A stretch of DNA of 64,000 nt, from the NCBI GenBank assembly GCA_001247695.2, contig LGRX02033450.1:1-64000 (forward strand), in the 5' to 3' direction. Position 1 is the first letter of the stretch. Each line of letters starts with the position of its first letter. Of this stretch, positions 50,007 through 58,950 are shown one piece after another. Both the position numbers and the translations under genes were made by a program. The notes beneath the pieces are model-generated. The model searched no databases and had not been told where the DNA came from. It was given only the letters and a program-made list of their open reading frames with translations. This stretch comes from Cymbomonas tetramitiformis. Lineage: Eukaryota > Chlorophyta > Pyramimonadophyceae > Pyramimonadales > Pyramimonadaceae.

Positions 50007-50159
50007 GATGGTTTTCTGATCAGTGTAGTATGACAGGCAGTATGACTGTCATACGGAGCAGATCTGAAAACTGAGGTTTTCTGATCAGTCGGAGGCCTAA
50101 GAGGCCAGCAACGGACTGAGAGGGCCTCTTGCCGTGTTACTGTGATTGTGTGGACTTTC
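50007..50159 (+). repeat. DIRS repeat A1
   Basis: 153 bp starting GATGGTTTTCTGATCAGTGT, repeated as A2 at 54589-54741 with few differences. It contains internal inverted parts (TATGACAGGCAGTATGACTGTCATA and GGCCTAAGAGGCC). It is followed by a GTAAGT splice-donor-like site at 50168 and the gag start at 50212. Confidence 0.9.
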
Positions 50160-50211
50160 GTAACACCGTAAGTTTTTCAGTGTATATTTTCAGTGTATAT
50201 CGTATATCATT

Positions 50212-51066
50212 ATGGAGTGGTTTACCGACCCGATTTTGTGTCAGAGACGGATTGATGATTTGCACGCGCAGCCAGCGTACGCGACCGCTTTTGCCGCTTT
50301 CCAAGATGGAGAGGACCTCTCGCAACCGCAAATGAAGTTGATTCGACAAATGGAGAGAGCGACAGCCCGACTTGCTGAGCTTAAGGGACTGTCGCAAGTA
50401 GCCTCAGGTGACCGTAAGCGTCCGTGGGAGGCAGCAGTAGACCTCACTCAGCTTCCAGGGTCCGATCGCCTTGAATTGACCCGCAACGATGATGGTAAGG
50501 ACAAGGGTCTCCGCAAGCAGTTTTTAGAGACCCAGCACCACTTCGTGGCACACTCAGCGTCGCAGTTGGCGCTTAATGACGCCAAGAAGGAATTGGAAGG
50601 TGTGGAGCTGCCTGAGACCGTCACTCTTGCTTTAGAATTCTTGTCTGAGACAGCGGAGAAAGGTGTGGTACGCGCCAAGGCGCGCGCTAAAATTTTGGCC
50701 TTGGTTTCGGACAAAGGCCCTGAAGTGGGCTGGAAAATCTGCGAGAAACTAGAGCGTAAGTCGTACGCTGAGGATGACGAGGAAGACGAAAAGTTAATGC
50801 GCAAAGCTGAAAAGGAAGTTAAGGCAGAGAAGATGCACGCTGCGCAAGCTGCGGCTGCCAAGGGGCGAACGAAGGGCCTAGGCAGGGGTGCCTATGCTGT
50901 GTCTCGTCCGACTTCTCCTGGAGCGCCTCCGCCACCGCCGCCTGTTCAGGCAGGACGTGGCAGCCAGCTCCAATGCTGGAATTGTAATGAATGGGGGCAC
51001 CACCAAAACCAATGCTCGCAGCCGCGCCCAGCCGGCAGAGGCCGTGGCAGAGGCACGGACCGTTGA
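50212..51066 (+). CDS. DIRS gag-like protein with zinc knuckle
   Basis: 284 residues starting MEWFTDPILCQRRIDDLHAQ. It is largely helical and charged, and has a Lys/Glu/Ala-rich segment, a proline stretch, and near the C-terminus a CCHC knuckle CWNCNEWGHHQNQC followed by an Arg/Gly tail. This is the nucleic-acid-binding structural protein expected as the first ORF of DIRS elements. The ATG is the first in frame after repeat A1. No break is seen. Confidence 0.85.
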   Translation: MEWFTDPILCQRRIDDLHAQPAYATAFAAFQDGEDLSQPQMKLIRQMERATARLAELKGLSQVASGDRKRPWEAAVDLTQLPGSDRLELTRNDDGKDKGLRKQFLETQHHFVAHSASQLALNDAKKELEGVELPETVTLALEFLSETAEKGVVRAKARAKILALVSDKGPEVGWKICEKLERKSYAEDDEEDEKLMRKAEKEVKAEKMHAAQAAAAKGRTKGLGRGAYAVSRPTSPGAPPPPPPVQAGRGSQLQCWNCNEWGHHQNQCSQPRPAGRGRGRGTDR

Positions 51067-51181
51067 ACTGTGAGAATGTAGAGCCACGATGGCTAGAACA
51101 ATGTGCTTAGCGGAATGCTTTGCAGTTGAGGTGGAATGCCCAACTTAAATGTAACTTTTGGGGACGAAACCCTAAATTGTA

Positions 51182-53366
51182 ATGAACTTTTGGCCCGCGG
51201 GCTTGTTGTTTCCTTGTGTTTCAGGTCTTGAATTGTCTAAGGAAGAGATTGGCGAGGCCGTACCCTTGTGTGAACAGGACGTTCCTGTGCCCCGTGTTGC
51301 GGGTAGACTTAGGGAACGAGCCTCTTTTTGGAGGACCTTCGTCCGCTCTTCGTACGTTATGTCTTGGATTGAGAGAGGATTTAACTTGAAGTTTAAGGAT
51401 GGCAGGGCTCCGCCCCGAGTGCACCTGCCGAATCATGTGTCTGCTGTTAGGCACACTGCCTTTGTCACTGACGCTGTGCAGGAGTGTGTGCTTATGGGCG
51501 CCTTGAGAGAGGTGTCCAGCAAGCCGCGGGTTGTCCTACCTTTAATGGTGGACGACTCTCGGGACAAATTACGGCTGATCTTCAACGGTAAGTGGCTCAA
51601 TGCCTTTCTGATCTTTCCTAAGTTCAAGTATGAACACCTTCAGCCTTTTGTAGACCTGCTTAGGAAGGATGATGGGTTGTTTTACTTTGACTATAAGTCA
51701 GGGTACTACCACGTAGACCTCCACGAGATGTCTCGTACCTATGTTGCTGTTGAGTGGCAGGGTAGATTCTTTGAGTTTTGTGTGCTGCCTTTTGGTCTAG
51801 CCCCAGCTTGCTTGCTGGGTGTTTACGAAGATCAACAAGGAGCTCGTAGGTAAGTGGCGGGGTCTCGGGTTCCGTGTGCACCCCTACGTGGACGACTTTG
51901 CTTTTGCTGTGAGGGCTCCTACTCTCACGAACCCCTTGGCTTTGGCTGTGCTGTCCCGTATTATGCGGGACGTACGGGAGGCAGGCTGGCTCGTGTCTGA
52001 GCTCAAGTCTCAGCTGTTTTTCACACGGGCCCTTGTGCATATAGGCATAGGCATAGACCTGGAGGGGGGGGTCTTGTTCGTGCCTGAGAAGGCTCTGGGC
52101 AAGATCCGTGCATGTGTGTCAGACCTGTTGAGGCTATTTCATAGGTTGCCTCTGAGGCTTGTGGCTAAGTTTGCAGGCTTAGTTAATGCACAGTGGTTTG
52201 TACTAGGGGGTGTCACCAGGCTGTATGCTAGGGCGGCGGCAGTACTCATAGCTGACACCCTGACTTGGGGCTCGTGGGCTTCTCATGTCCCGGGTACTGA
52301 TGCTCTCCGGGCAGAGCTTGAGTTCTGGCTGACAGACGGCTTTCGTAGGCACCAGAGAGGCATTTGGGAGCCCAGGGGGGCGGGGCTCCAGCTGGAGACA
52401 GTCCATGCGGACACCTCTGAGGTGGCATGGGGTTCCTGGCTGGAGCAGTCCCTTGGGGGACCTGAGCTGCTTGGCCACAGTTATCTGACCATGTCAGACA
52501 GACTGAAGTCATCCACGCTCAGGGAGCTCAGGGGCATTTTTGACTCTCTCCGAGCATTTGATGTGGAAGGCAGGCTGAGAGGGAAGAGGGTGCTTGTCAT
52601 TTGTGACAACCAGGCTGTGCATTTTGTTATTGAGTATGGCAGCAGACATCAGGAGCTTCAGGAGCTGGCTTTAGCGGTGCATGATTTCTGTGCTGACCAC
52701 GGGGTGGTTTTGTCCTCCCTTTGGATGCCCAGGGAGTTTGAGGCCCGGGCTGATGCCCTGTCCAAGATCAGAGACCATGATGACTGGATGGTCAACCCGG
52801 CAATCTTTCGGTGGGCTGACCCATGGATTGCCGGGGGGTGGAGGCACACCCGGGACAGGTTTGCAACTGACAAGAATTGTCTTGTTTTTGACAGTGCAGG
52901 TGCCCCCTCCTTCAACAGTGCTTGGCACTGTCCAGGTACGTCGGGGGTTGACACTTTCGGTCAGACGGATTGGCGGGAGCACGTCAACTGGTGCAACCCG
53001 CCTTTTCGGATGATCGGGAGGCTCCTGCTGTTTCTGCAGGCTGAGAGGGCTGCGGCCTCCATTGTGGCCCCGGTCTGGACTTTCCAGCCGTGGTGGGTCT
53101 TGCTGTGTCCCGACGGGGTTCACTTAGCAGACTGTGTGGTGCAGTGGACGGAGCTCCAGCCCTCTGCGGACACCTTCCTCCCTGGCCTCGGAAGGGCCAA
53201 TGAGGGGGGGGTGGGCCTGCCGGATTTTCGGGTCCTCCTCTTGCGGGTCTCCTTCGATGAGAGGGAGCCTGCAGGCCCCGGCCCCCGCTGTACCTTGGGA
53301 GGTTGCAGGGCTTGTGACTGGGGTAGGGGTATGAGATGGGGGCTGCCTTTCATGCAGGCATCATAG
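51182..53366 (+). pseudogene. DIRS RT-RNase H-methyltransferase protein (one frameshift)
   Basis: A likely exon starts at 51224 after TTTCCTTGTGTTTCAG. The RT is visible as YFDYKSGYYHVDLHE and FCVLPFGLAPA. A duplicated CTTG at about 51809-51816 then shifts the frame, which continues as VFTKINKELVGKW with the catalytic YVDD at about 51885. RNase H follows (HADTSEVAWGSW, CDNQAV, ARADALSK). The last third has the DIRS methyltransferase-like domain (VDTFGQTDWREHVNWCNPPF), related to phage N6-adenine methyltransferases. Its function in DIRS biology is unknown. The stop overlaps the recombinase start by 31 bases. Confidence 0.88.
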
Positions 53367-54888
53367 GCACTGGGGAGCAGTGGGCTGGGCTGCAGTTCTC
53401 CGTGACGGACCCGCTGGAGATGCAGCTGCGGGCAGATATGCTGTTGGCGGTGTCTGGCACCCGTGAGGCTAGCACCATGCGGGGCTACTCTCGGGTGTTC
53501 GTACGGTACCAGGCCTTCTGTCAGGACCGTGACCCACCTATGGTGCCTGTTCCTGCCGACCCGGTCACGGTGGCTATGTACTTGCAGTACATAGCCAATG
53601 CGGCCAGGACCTTCTCTGTGGTGAAGACCGCTTCGGCTATGGTCTTCACTGCTCATGATTTGGCTCTGGTCCCGGCGGACCGGAACCCCACCTCTCATCG
53701 GCTGGTGGCCGCGGTACGGGAGGCAGCTCACAGGAGGCTGGGGGACAGGCGGCTCAACAGGAAGGAGCCACTGGAGTTTGCATTTGTGCAGAGTGGTGCT
53801 CGTTGCTGGTTGATGCTGGGAGGTGTCACTCGGCAGATGTTTGCTACACTGGGTTTGGACATGTGGACAGGCTTCTGGCGGTATGACTGTGCGGAGAAGG
53901 TGAGACTGCGGGATATGAAGTTCTGTGAGACCCACATGACCACCTTCCTCGAGAAGCGGAAGACGGACAAGTACAGGTATGGTCAGCTGGTGGAGGTTGC
54001 CCGGGCGGCGGAGGGGCAGCCTTTGTGCCCAGTGGAGGTCAGTCAGAGGTGGGTTGACACTCAGATTGCACGGGGAGTGCAGCCCGATGAGCCCCTGTTT
54101 CAGCAGATTGATGGCAGGCGGTTTCAGCGGGACCCGTCGGCTGACTGCCTGACGGGGAAGAGGCTGGATTATCCTCAGCTGAGGAGGTACCTGTTCAGGA
54201 TGCTGGGTGAGGCTTCTGGGTTGGACCCCGATGCTCTGAGGCAGCTGTATGGGACCCAGTCCCTGCGGTCTGGTGGGGCTACGGCGGTGGCTGCGGCTGA
54301 CCAGGTTACTGATTTCGAGTTCAATCAGTACGGTGGCTGGAGCTCGTCGGCGGCTGCGGCCACCTACAAGGCTACCAACCTCAACCGCAGGCTGGCGGTG
54401 TCCAGAAGCATGCCACATGCTCAGCAGAGTAGGCGGCCTTTCTTGTCTGATTGCTTGTTCCTGTCATGCATTGTACGTGCACTGCTTTGTGGTGATCTTT
54501 GTGTGCTTGCACCGGCCGGATTCCATTCACATATGTGTCATATGTGTCATGCAAGCTGGGCTATGTAGCCGCAGCTGATTAGAAAACTGATGGTTTTCTG
54601 ATCAGTGTAGTATGACAGGCAGTATGACTGTCATACGGAGCAGATCTGAAAACTGAGGTTTTCTGATCAGTCGGAGGCCTAAGAGGCCAGCTACGGACTG
54701 AGACGGCCTCTTGCCGTGTTACTGTGATTGTGTGGACTTTCCCACCCGCCCTCCCTTGTGCTTCAGGTACGGATGAGGAGAGGCCGCTTTCAGTGCAGGA
54801 GCTGCAGGACTTGGAGGACCTGGAGCAGCTGGGCTCTGAGCTGGAGGCCGTGCAGATCCGGCCCGCAGAGGGGCAGTCGGCTCATTAG
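53336..54888 (+). CDS. DIRS tyrosine recombinase, possibly with a spliced last exon
   Basis: The continuous frame runs 53336-54568. Catalytic regions are visible: an N-terminal SAM-like domain, KRKTDKYRYGQLVEV for the beta-hairpin Lys, LRSGGATA for box II Arg, and GGWSSSAAAATYKA with the nucleophilic Tyr. The usual box II His is replaced (TQSLRSGG). Joining a donor after 54428 (CAGCAGA/GTAGGC) to an acceptor at 54766 (TTGTGCTTCAG) preserves the frame. It replaces the readthrough tail by an acidic 40-residue end (TDEERPLSVQELQDLEDLEQ) stopping at 54888. That intron would span repeats B1 and A2. Integration by this enzyme needs no target duplication. Confidence 0.8.
54506..54588 (+). repeat. 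DIRS repeat B1
   Basis: 83 bp beginning CTTGCACCGGCCGGATTCCA and ending GATTAGAAAACT. It is repeated as B2 at 55334-55416 with one visible difference and directly abuts A2. Confidence 0.9.
54589..54741 (+). repeat. DIRS repeat A2
   Basis: Second copy of the 153-bp A repeat, joined directly to B1. The B1-A2 junction reproduces the sequence of the two element ends joined in a circle. Confidence 0.9.
54753..54766 (+). other. Splice acceptor before last DIRS exon
   Basis: CTCCCTTGTGCTTCAG/GT closely copies the acceptor TTTCCTTGTGTTTCAG/GT before the pol exon at 51223. Both acceptors open in the same codon phase, so one donor could serve both. Confidence 0.45.
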
Positions 54889-55333
54889 AGTGTAGGTAGA
54901 GGAGACTAGGACCTGTGCCTGTTCAGTGCCGACCGCTGTGATGAGAGGTAGCTATAGTGATCCTTCAGTGGGGGGCTGCGAAGCTGCCTCATGCTGCCTC
55001 TCATCTAGGCACTGTTCAGTAGGCTTTGCTAGGTGATGGCTTTGCTATTGCTGTCATGCCTGACTCTGTGCTGGAGCGGGTAATTATGCTTTTTGAGGGT
55101 TTCAGCCCTAGCTCAGCATTTTAGGTCCATAGTCTGTACTCTTTAGGGTAATGATAGTATTTGCAGGCCTCAGTCCTTTGGCACGAGGGGCATGTGCCCG
55201 CATGCAGAAGGCTGGGGTCGGCAGTCGGGTCGTGGGACCCTGATTCCTGTCTGACGGGAGTCCTTGATTTTGGCACTTCTGGATATGTCGTATTATTATT
55301 TTTGTAATTCCACACGCAGTGCACCGGCCGGGT
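54889..55333. other. 3' non-coding part of the DIRS element
   Basis: From the TAG at 54888 to repeat B2 no coding frame of note exists. The stretch probably forms the 3' untranslated region. Confidence 0.5.
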
Positions 55334-55416
55334 CTTGCACCGGCCGGGTTCCATTCACATATGTGTCATATGTGTCATGCAAGCTGGGCTATGTAGCCGC
55401 AGCTGATTAGAAAACT
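55334..55416 (+). repeat. DIRS repeat B2
   Basis: 83-bp copy of B1 forming the right end of the element. It ends at AAACT, after which viral coding sequence resumes. Confidence 0.9.
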
Positions 55417-56160
55417 AAATCTCCTTCGGTTGAATAAACATATTGTTTTTTTGTTGGAGTATTTACCGGTTTTTGCAATGGATTAATAGCTGGATTAAAA
55501 TGATGACCTTCGACATTATATTTTTCAGCAATGAAATTAGATTGACCGCTTCCGTTTGAGTGCCCCGTTACCGAATTTTGTAATTATTTCCAAATTTTTT
55601 AAAAACATTTTCATATCTTTGAGATGCTTCGTTATATCTTTGAGTTGTGCGTTGTTTGCCTATAGTTGTTAATAAATTCACATACCAATCTTCAAAATTA
55701 CTTAACCTATTAGGGTTTTTAGAAATTGTATCTAATTTGAAAAATTCAGCGTCGCTCCCACGATATGCTATGATCACTTCTTTATTTATAGAATTTAACT
55801 AATGTAACCGAATTTCTCCCACTTAATGTAGGGTCTATTTGAAAATTGGGAAGCTCTCTCATTATTTTATTTAATTTTGCTTTATTATCGTAACTAAATG
55901 CACACGCGGAATTTGCCGCTAAAACATATTTCTTTTGAGTAGGATTATCAAATTTGATTGTATTTTTTCCAAGAAAATTATTTATCGCTTGATTTCGAAT
56001 ATTTTTGAAATTTGCATTTATTGCATTCAATAGTTCCGCCGTTTGTTTCTTTATTTTTTGTGACGTAAACTCATTATTTTTAATTTTTGGAATTCTCTCA
56101 AACGGCGTAGAATCTTTGTTATTACTTCTATTATTTTGTATTTTTTGAAAATTTTATTTT
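55417..56160 (-). pseudogene. Class-3 lipase-like protein of the PLV, 5' part
   Basis: Three successive minus-strand frames give one lipase-like protein. 56030-55782 (plus about 40 upstream codons) contains LAANSACAFSYDNKAK. 55777-55568 contains VIIAYRGSDAEFF and a DWYVNLLT segment. From 55567 a third frame has VTGHSNGSGQSNFIA, with the nucleophile-elbow GHSxG, and EGHHFNPAINP. Shifts lie near 55780 and 55570. It continues across the DIRS element into 50006-49379, where the catalytic Asp and His equivalents lie. Class-3 lipases cleave acyl esters; in a virus such an enzyme could help membrane entry or exit. That role is speculative. The 5' end near 56160 is not defined. Confidence 0.65.
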
Positions 56161-56215
56161 CAAATTTGAAATCATTACTTTTAAAATTGGTGTCATCTAC
56201 AATTTTCGCTTTGTA

Positions 56216-56765
56216 CCGGGAGGTACAGCGGAGAGGGGTTGCATGCTACAAAGATCTGGTTGCATGCTGTCGGCGGTAGTTGCATGCTGCATGCCCAGGT
56301 CGCATGCTAGGATGTCAGGTTGCATGCTACGAGAGGCCAGGTTGCATGCTACGGAGTTGCATGCTACGAGATGCCCGGTTGCATGCGCTGATGTCAGGTT
56401 GCATGCTACGAGGCCGGGTTGCATGCTGGTGCATGCTACGAGATGTCAGGTTGCATGCTACTGAGGCCAGGTTGCATGCTACGGATGCAGGTTGCATGCT
56501 ACAGGTGTATTGCAAGTCGGTTGCATGCCTCGAGGCTCAGGTTGCATGCTACTGCATGCCACAGATCAGGTTGCATGCGACAGAGGCCAGGTTGCATGCT
56601 ACATACGCCGGGCTGCATGCCACGGAGACCAGGTTGCATGCTACGGATGTCGGGTTGCATGCCACCGAGGCCAGGTCGCATGCTGCAGAGGCCAGGTTGC
56701 ATGCTACAGATGTCAGGTTGCATGCTACAGAGGCCAGGTTGCATGCTACAGATGCCTGGTTCGCG
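56216..56765. repeat. Minisatellite of GGTTGCATGCTAC units
   Basis: More than 20 degenerate units of about 20-27 bp share the core AGGTTGCATGCTAC, usually followed by GAGGCC or AGATGTC. GCATGC is palindromic, so both strands show the same core. It separates the lipase-like gene from a plus-strand gene whose start is missing, so it probably expanded within, or replaced, viral sequence. Spacing is irregular and no spacers are unique, so it is not a CRISPR array. Confidence 0.9.
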
Positions 56766-57058
56766 AATGTGATACTAACGATTCAATAGATGAGGAACAA
56801 TTAAAAGAGCATCAAAAGGACGAGGTGAAAATTCTTAAAAAATCTATCAAAAAAATTAAGCCCAAGGAAAAAGTTGTTTATGTACAAGAGTCAAGTGGCG
56901 AATCGAGTGAGGAGGAAGAAATTGTTGTAAAGAACAAAAAAAAGAGTAAAAAAGTATCTAAAAGCGAAATCAACGAATCGCCATCCGTGGAGTTAAGTGA
57001 ACGTGACAAATTATATATGTTAACAAAGAAGTCTTTGCTAGGTTTCAATTATCAATAA
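56766..57058 (+). CDS. C-terminal part of a PLV acidic/lysine-rich protein
   Basis: About 95 codons after the minisatellite encode SIDEEQLKEHQKDEVKILKK, a Ser/Glu-rich patch, a Lys-rich patch and an end SERDKLYMLTKKSLLGFNYQ. The start is lost in the repeat. It is convergent with the next gene, whose stop is only 4 bases away. No family recognised. The composition suggests a nucleic-acid-associated or scaffold protein. Confidence 0.5.
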
Positions 57059-57062
57059 CAAA

Positions 57063-57452
57063 TTATAAAGACTTCAGTCTATTGCTTAATATTTTCATCG
57101 TTCCTTTAATGCTCAAATTGTTGTCTTCGCAATTTCTTTGTAGGGCGTCCTTATTCTTCTCATATTCCACCATAAATATATATCGAATATCATTGCCTTT
57201 ATTGATATTAATTTTTATATTTTTCTTCTTAATATTCAAAGACATTACAATGTCATTACAACAATAAAAATCATATAAACGAGGACGATTTTTTGTGTAT
57301 AAAACATCACACCATTTTTTATTGATAAATGTGTATTCTTGACAAGCACGTGCTTTTAATTCTTTCAAGACAATATTTGAAAAATAGTATTTCCAAATGA
57401 TTACTTGAATGTCGTGGGGAGCGTCGTACAACAAATTCGAAGTAGAAGCCAT
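57063..57452 (-). CDS. PLV hypothetical protein with possible SAP-like end
   Basis: 129 residues starting MASTSNLLYDAPHDIQVIIW. The first 40 residues resemble the short F-box-like N-termini frequent in algal viruses (LPHDIxxII-type). The last 20, NNLSIKGTMKILSNRLKSL, fit a SAP DNA-binding helix pair. Both are suggestions from pattern. The frame is intact. Confidence 0.6.
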   Translation of the reverse strand: MASTSNLLYDAPHDIQVIIWKYYFSNIVLKELKARACQEYTFINKKWCDVLYTKNRPRLYDFYCCNDIVMSLNIKKKNIKININKGNDIRYIFMVEYEKNKDALQRNCEDNNLSIKGTMKILSNRLKSL

Positions 57453-57569
57453 ATCAAAAGCGAGATTGTTAGTATTCGGTGTATATAGTGAATACTTGTT
57501 ATGTTGTTAATGCTTCAAGTATACTCTAGTATAGTTATGTCTTAAAGTTATATATATATATATATAATG

Positions 57570-57711
57570 TATAAAAGGTACGGGGTAGTAGGGTAATGGG
57601 TTGTTTAGAAAAGTATATCAAAGGAAGAAAAGTATTTTTGTAAAAAAAACTTATAGCATTTTAATTTTTTTTTAGAAATGCCCATTACCCGCAACCCGAT
57701 ACCTTTTATGG
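57570..57711. repeat. Inverted repeat at the 3' end of the PLV methyltransferase
   Basis: Arms of about 31 bp (57570-57600 and 57681-57711) pair with one indel and a few mismatches: ATAAAAGGTA...GGGTAATGGG against its complement, spacer about 80 bp. The right arm overlaps the methyltransferase stop. It could be a transcript-end hairpin, as used by some large DNA viruses, or a small mobile element. Confidence 0.6.
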
Positions 57712-58332
57712 CATTAAATCGAGTATAAGATTATAGGGAATGCGATACGCACTTTCTACACATTTAACGCCGTAACCAATATTTGCATTTGAGCTACGCG
57801 TCCGTTGTGCGGTTTCAATGTGCTTCCCATAATTCATTTTAGTATCACAATAAGATGTTTTTTTGGAACACATTTTCAACTCAAGGTTTTGTTTATTTGT
57901 CCAAATATTTGTGGTTTTACGATAACCAAACCCGTATTTGCAATATGAACACGTATGCTTGTATTGTGTTAATGATTGCATAAAATCTCTATGTTGCAAC
58001 AAGCCACCGTCCGATGGGTTTTCAATATACCAATAGTTGGGTTGGAGATATTCTATAATTGTCAATGTTCGTTTTACCATCGCATCAGCCAAATTTAGAT
58101 TTCGAACACCTTTTCTATGTGCTTTTGAATAACTTGTGCACGGTGGACTTGCCCATATTATATCAAAATGTTTTGGTTTGTAGATTGTGTAATCCCAATC
58201 TAGGATGTTAGTTGTAATCGTAGCGTTAAATTTTTTTAGAATGTCAAGAGACACAACTTCACAATCGGAATATTTTGTACATAACGCATTTGATACCGAG
58301 CACGTGCCACAAAATAACTCTAAAAGTCTCAT
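57706..58332 (-). CDS. PLV DNA (cytosine-5) methyltransferase, short viral type
   Basis: 208 residues. Motif I is LELFCGTCSVS, followed by an acidic ligand (VVSLDI), ILDWDY, motif IV FDIIWASPPCTSYSKAH with the catalytic Cys, motif VI WYIENPSDG, and a conserved TCSYCKYGFGYRKTTNIWTN block. It ends with RIPYNLILDLM. The order is that of C5 enzymes, but short and with ASPPC instead of GFPCQ. The second Gly of motif I is Cys here, which might weaken SAM binding. It is intact, starts at ATG 58332 and is divergent from the gene at 58410. The end of Gypsy-2 carries a clear homologue. Confidence 0.85.
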   Translation of the reverse strand: MRLLELFCGTCSVSNALCTKYSDCEVVSLDILKKFNATITTNILDWDYTIYKPKHFDIIWASPPCTSYSKAHRKGVRNLNLADAMVKRTLTIIEYLQPNYWYIENPSDGGLLQHRDFMQSLTQYKHTCSYCKYGFGYRKTTNIWTNKQNLELKMCSKKTSYCDTKMNYGKHIETAQRTRSSNANIGYGVKCVESAYRIPYNLILDLMP

Positions 58333-58409
58333 ACATTATAAGAAAACACATTTTCTTACGTTTTTTTAACTTAAAGAAAATAGTCGTAGATAGTATTAGA
58401 TAAACGAAG
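58333..58409. promoter_or_regulatory. Divergent viral promoter region
   Basis: 77 bp of AT-rich DNA between two start codons on opposite strands. It holds TTTCTTACG and AACTTAAAGAAAA but no clear TATATA element. Confidence 0.35.
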
Positions 58410-58945
58410 ATGAGCACACAAATGTCGGAAAAAGAATACCGTTTGAAAAACGACTATCCGGAACCATATTTAACAAAAGAAATCCGAGAAAATTATATGC
58501 AATTGACGAAAAAAAACGAGCTCAAATGCGAAAATATCATAATAAAACCAAGATTCAACAAAATATGGAAAAAATCATATTAAGAGCTAAAAATAATCCT
58601 AATTATTGCCCACAAGAAGATACTCTAGAAAAGTATGATTGGTCACGAGAACAAAGAGCCTTTTTATCGAGGTGTGCGGAGGAACGAAAACTGAAATTTG
58701 CCGTACCAAGACCACGACCAATGGAAGCACTTCAAATTTGTCGCACCGGTTATTTTATTTGTCGCACCGAGCGACAAACTGTAATTATACCGTGCGACAG
58801 AATTGAGCGTGGCGCTCATGTCTGTCGCAGGTGCGACAAACATGAGCGCCACGCTCATTTCTGTCGTGAAAATTCACAGAAAATTTCCGAAAATGAAAAT
58901 AAGCCAGGGGGAACACAAACGAATAGTACCGCGATAATGACTTGA
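58410..58945 (+). pseudogene. PLV hypothetical protein, frameshifted, with hairpin insertion
   Basis: Starts MSTQMSEKEYRLKNDYPEPY. In the run of eight A near 58510 the frame must shift to continue as DEKKRAQMRKYHNKTKIQQN and LRAKNNPNYCPQEDTLEKYD. The central KKRAQMRKYHNK part is helical and basic. From about 58735 the sequence becomes a nest of TGTCGCACC repeats and a long hairpin, so the protein end from there is probably not original. No family recognised. Confidence 0.5.
58795..58866. repeat. Long palindromic hairpin (about 35-bp arms)
   Basis: Arms 58795-58829 and 58832-58866 pair with three mismatches around a 2-base loop. The perfect core is GAGCGTGGCGCTCATGT with its complement, nested with TGTCGCA/TGCGACA. 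TGTCGC-type motifs recur to the left (58739-58775), including another small hairpin TTTGTCGC-ACCGA-GCGACAAA. Confidence 0.85.
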
Positions 58946-58950
58946 AATAC

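Larger units (their letters stand above)
50007..55416 (+). mobile_element. DIRS/PAT-type retrotransposon with split direct repeats
   Basis: Complete element ordered A1 - gag - RT/RNase H/methyltransferase - tyrosine recombinase - B1 - A2 - last exon - B2. A repeats are 153 bp and B repeats 83 bp, the split-direct-repeat layout of PAT and Volvox Kangaroo. AAACT ends the left flank (50002-50006), B1 and B2, and marks the recombination core. There is no target duplication: viral sequence rejoins perfectly after removal. Tyrosine-recombinase insertion from a circular intermediate explains all of this. One frameshift in pol makes this copy probably defective. Confidence 0.92.
26509..58950. mobile_element. 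Endogenous polinton-like virus (PLV), broken into four blocks
   Basis: AT-rich blocks at 26509-28905, 45826-50006, 55417-56215 and 56766-58950 (about 9.6 kb in total) carry tightly packed genes, mostly on the minus strand. They include major capsid, probable minor capsid, fibre-like, lipase-like and methyltransferase genes. Bases differ sharply from the GC-rich surroundings. The blocks are separated by a Dualen-like LINE, a DIRS element and a minisatellite. The left end is cut by an LTR and the right end by Gypsy-2. No packaging ATPase, polymerase or integrase gene is present, so this is a partial provirus. PLVs infect algae and integrate in their genomes. Confidence 0.8.

Noticed and set aside
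56216..56765. CRISPR-like array
   Set aside because: Units are degenerate, spacing is irregular, there are no unique spacers and no cas genes, and the context is eukaryotic.
26509..58950. Window as bacterial or phage contamination
   Set aside because: DIRS, Gypsy and LINE elements nested inside the viral genes, with splice sites and chromatin-reader domains, place the viral DNA in a eukaryotic nuclear genome.
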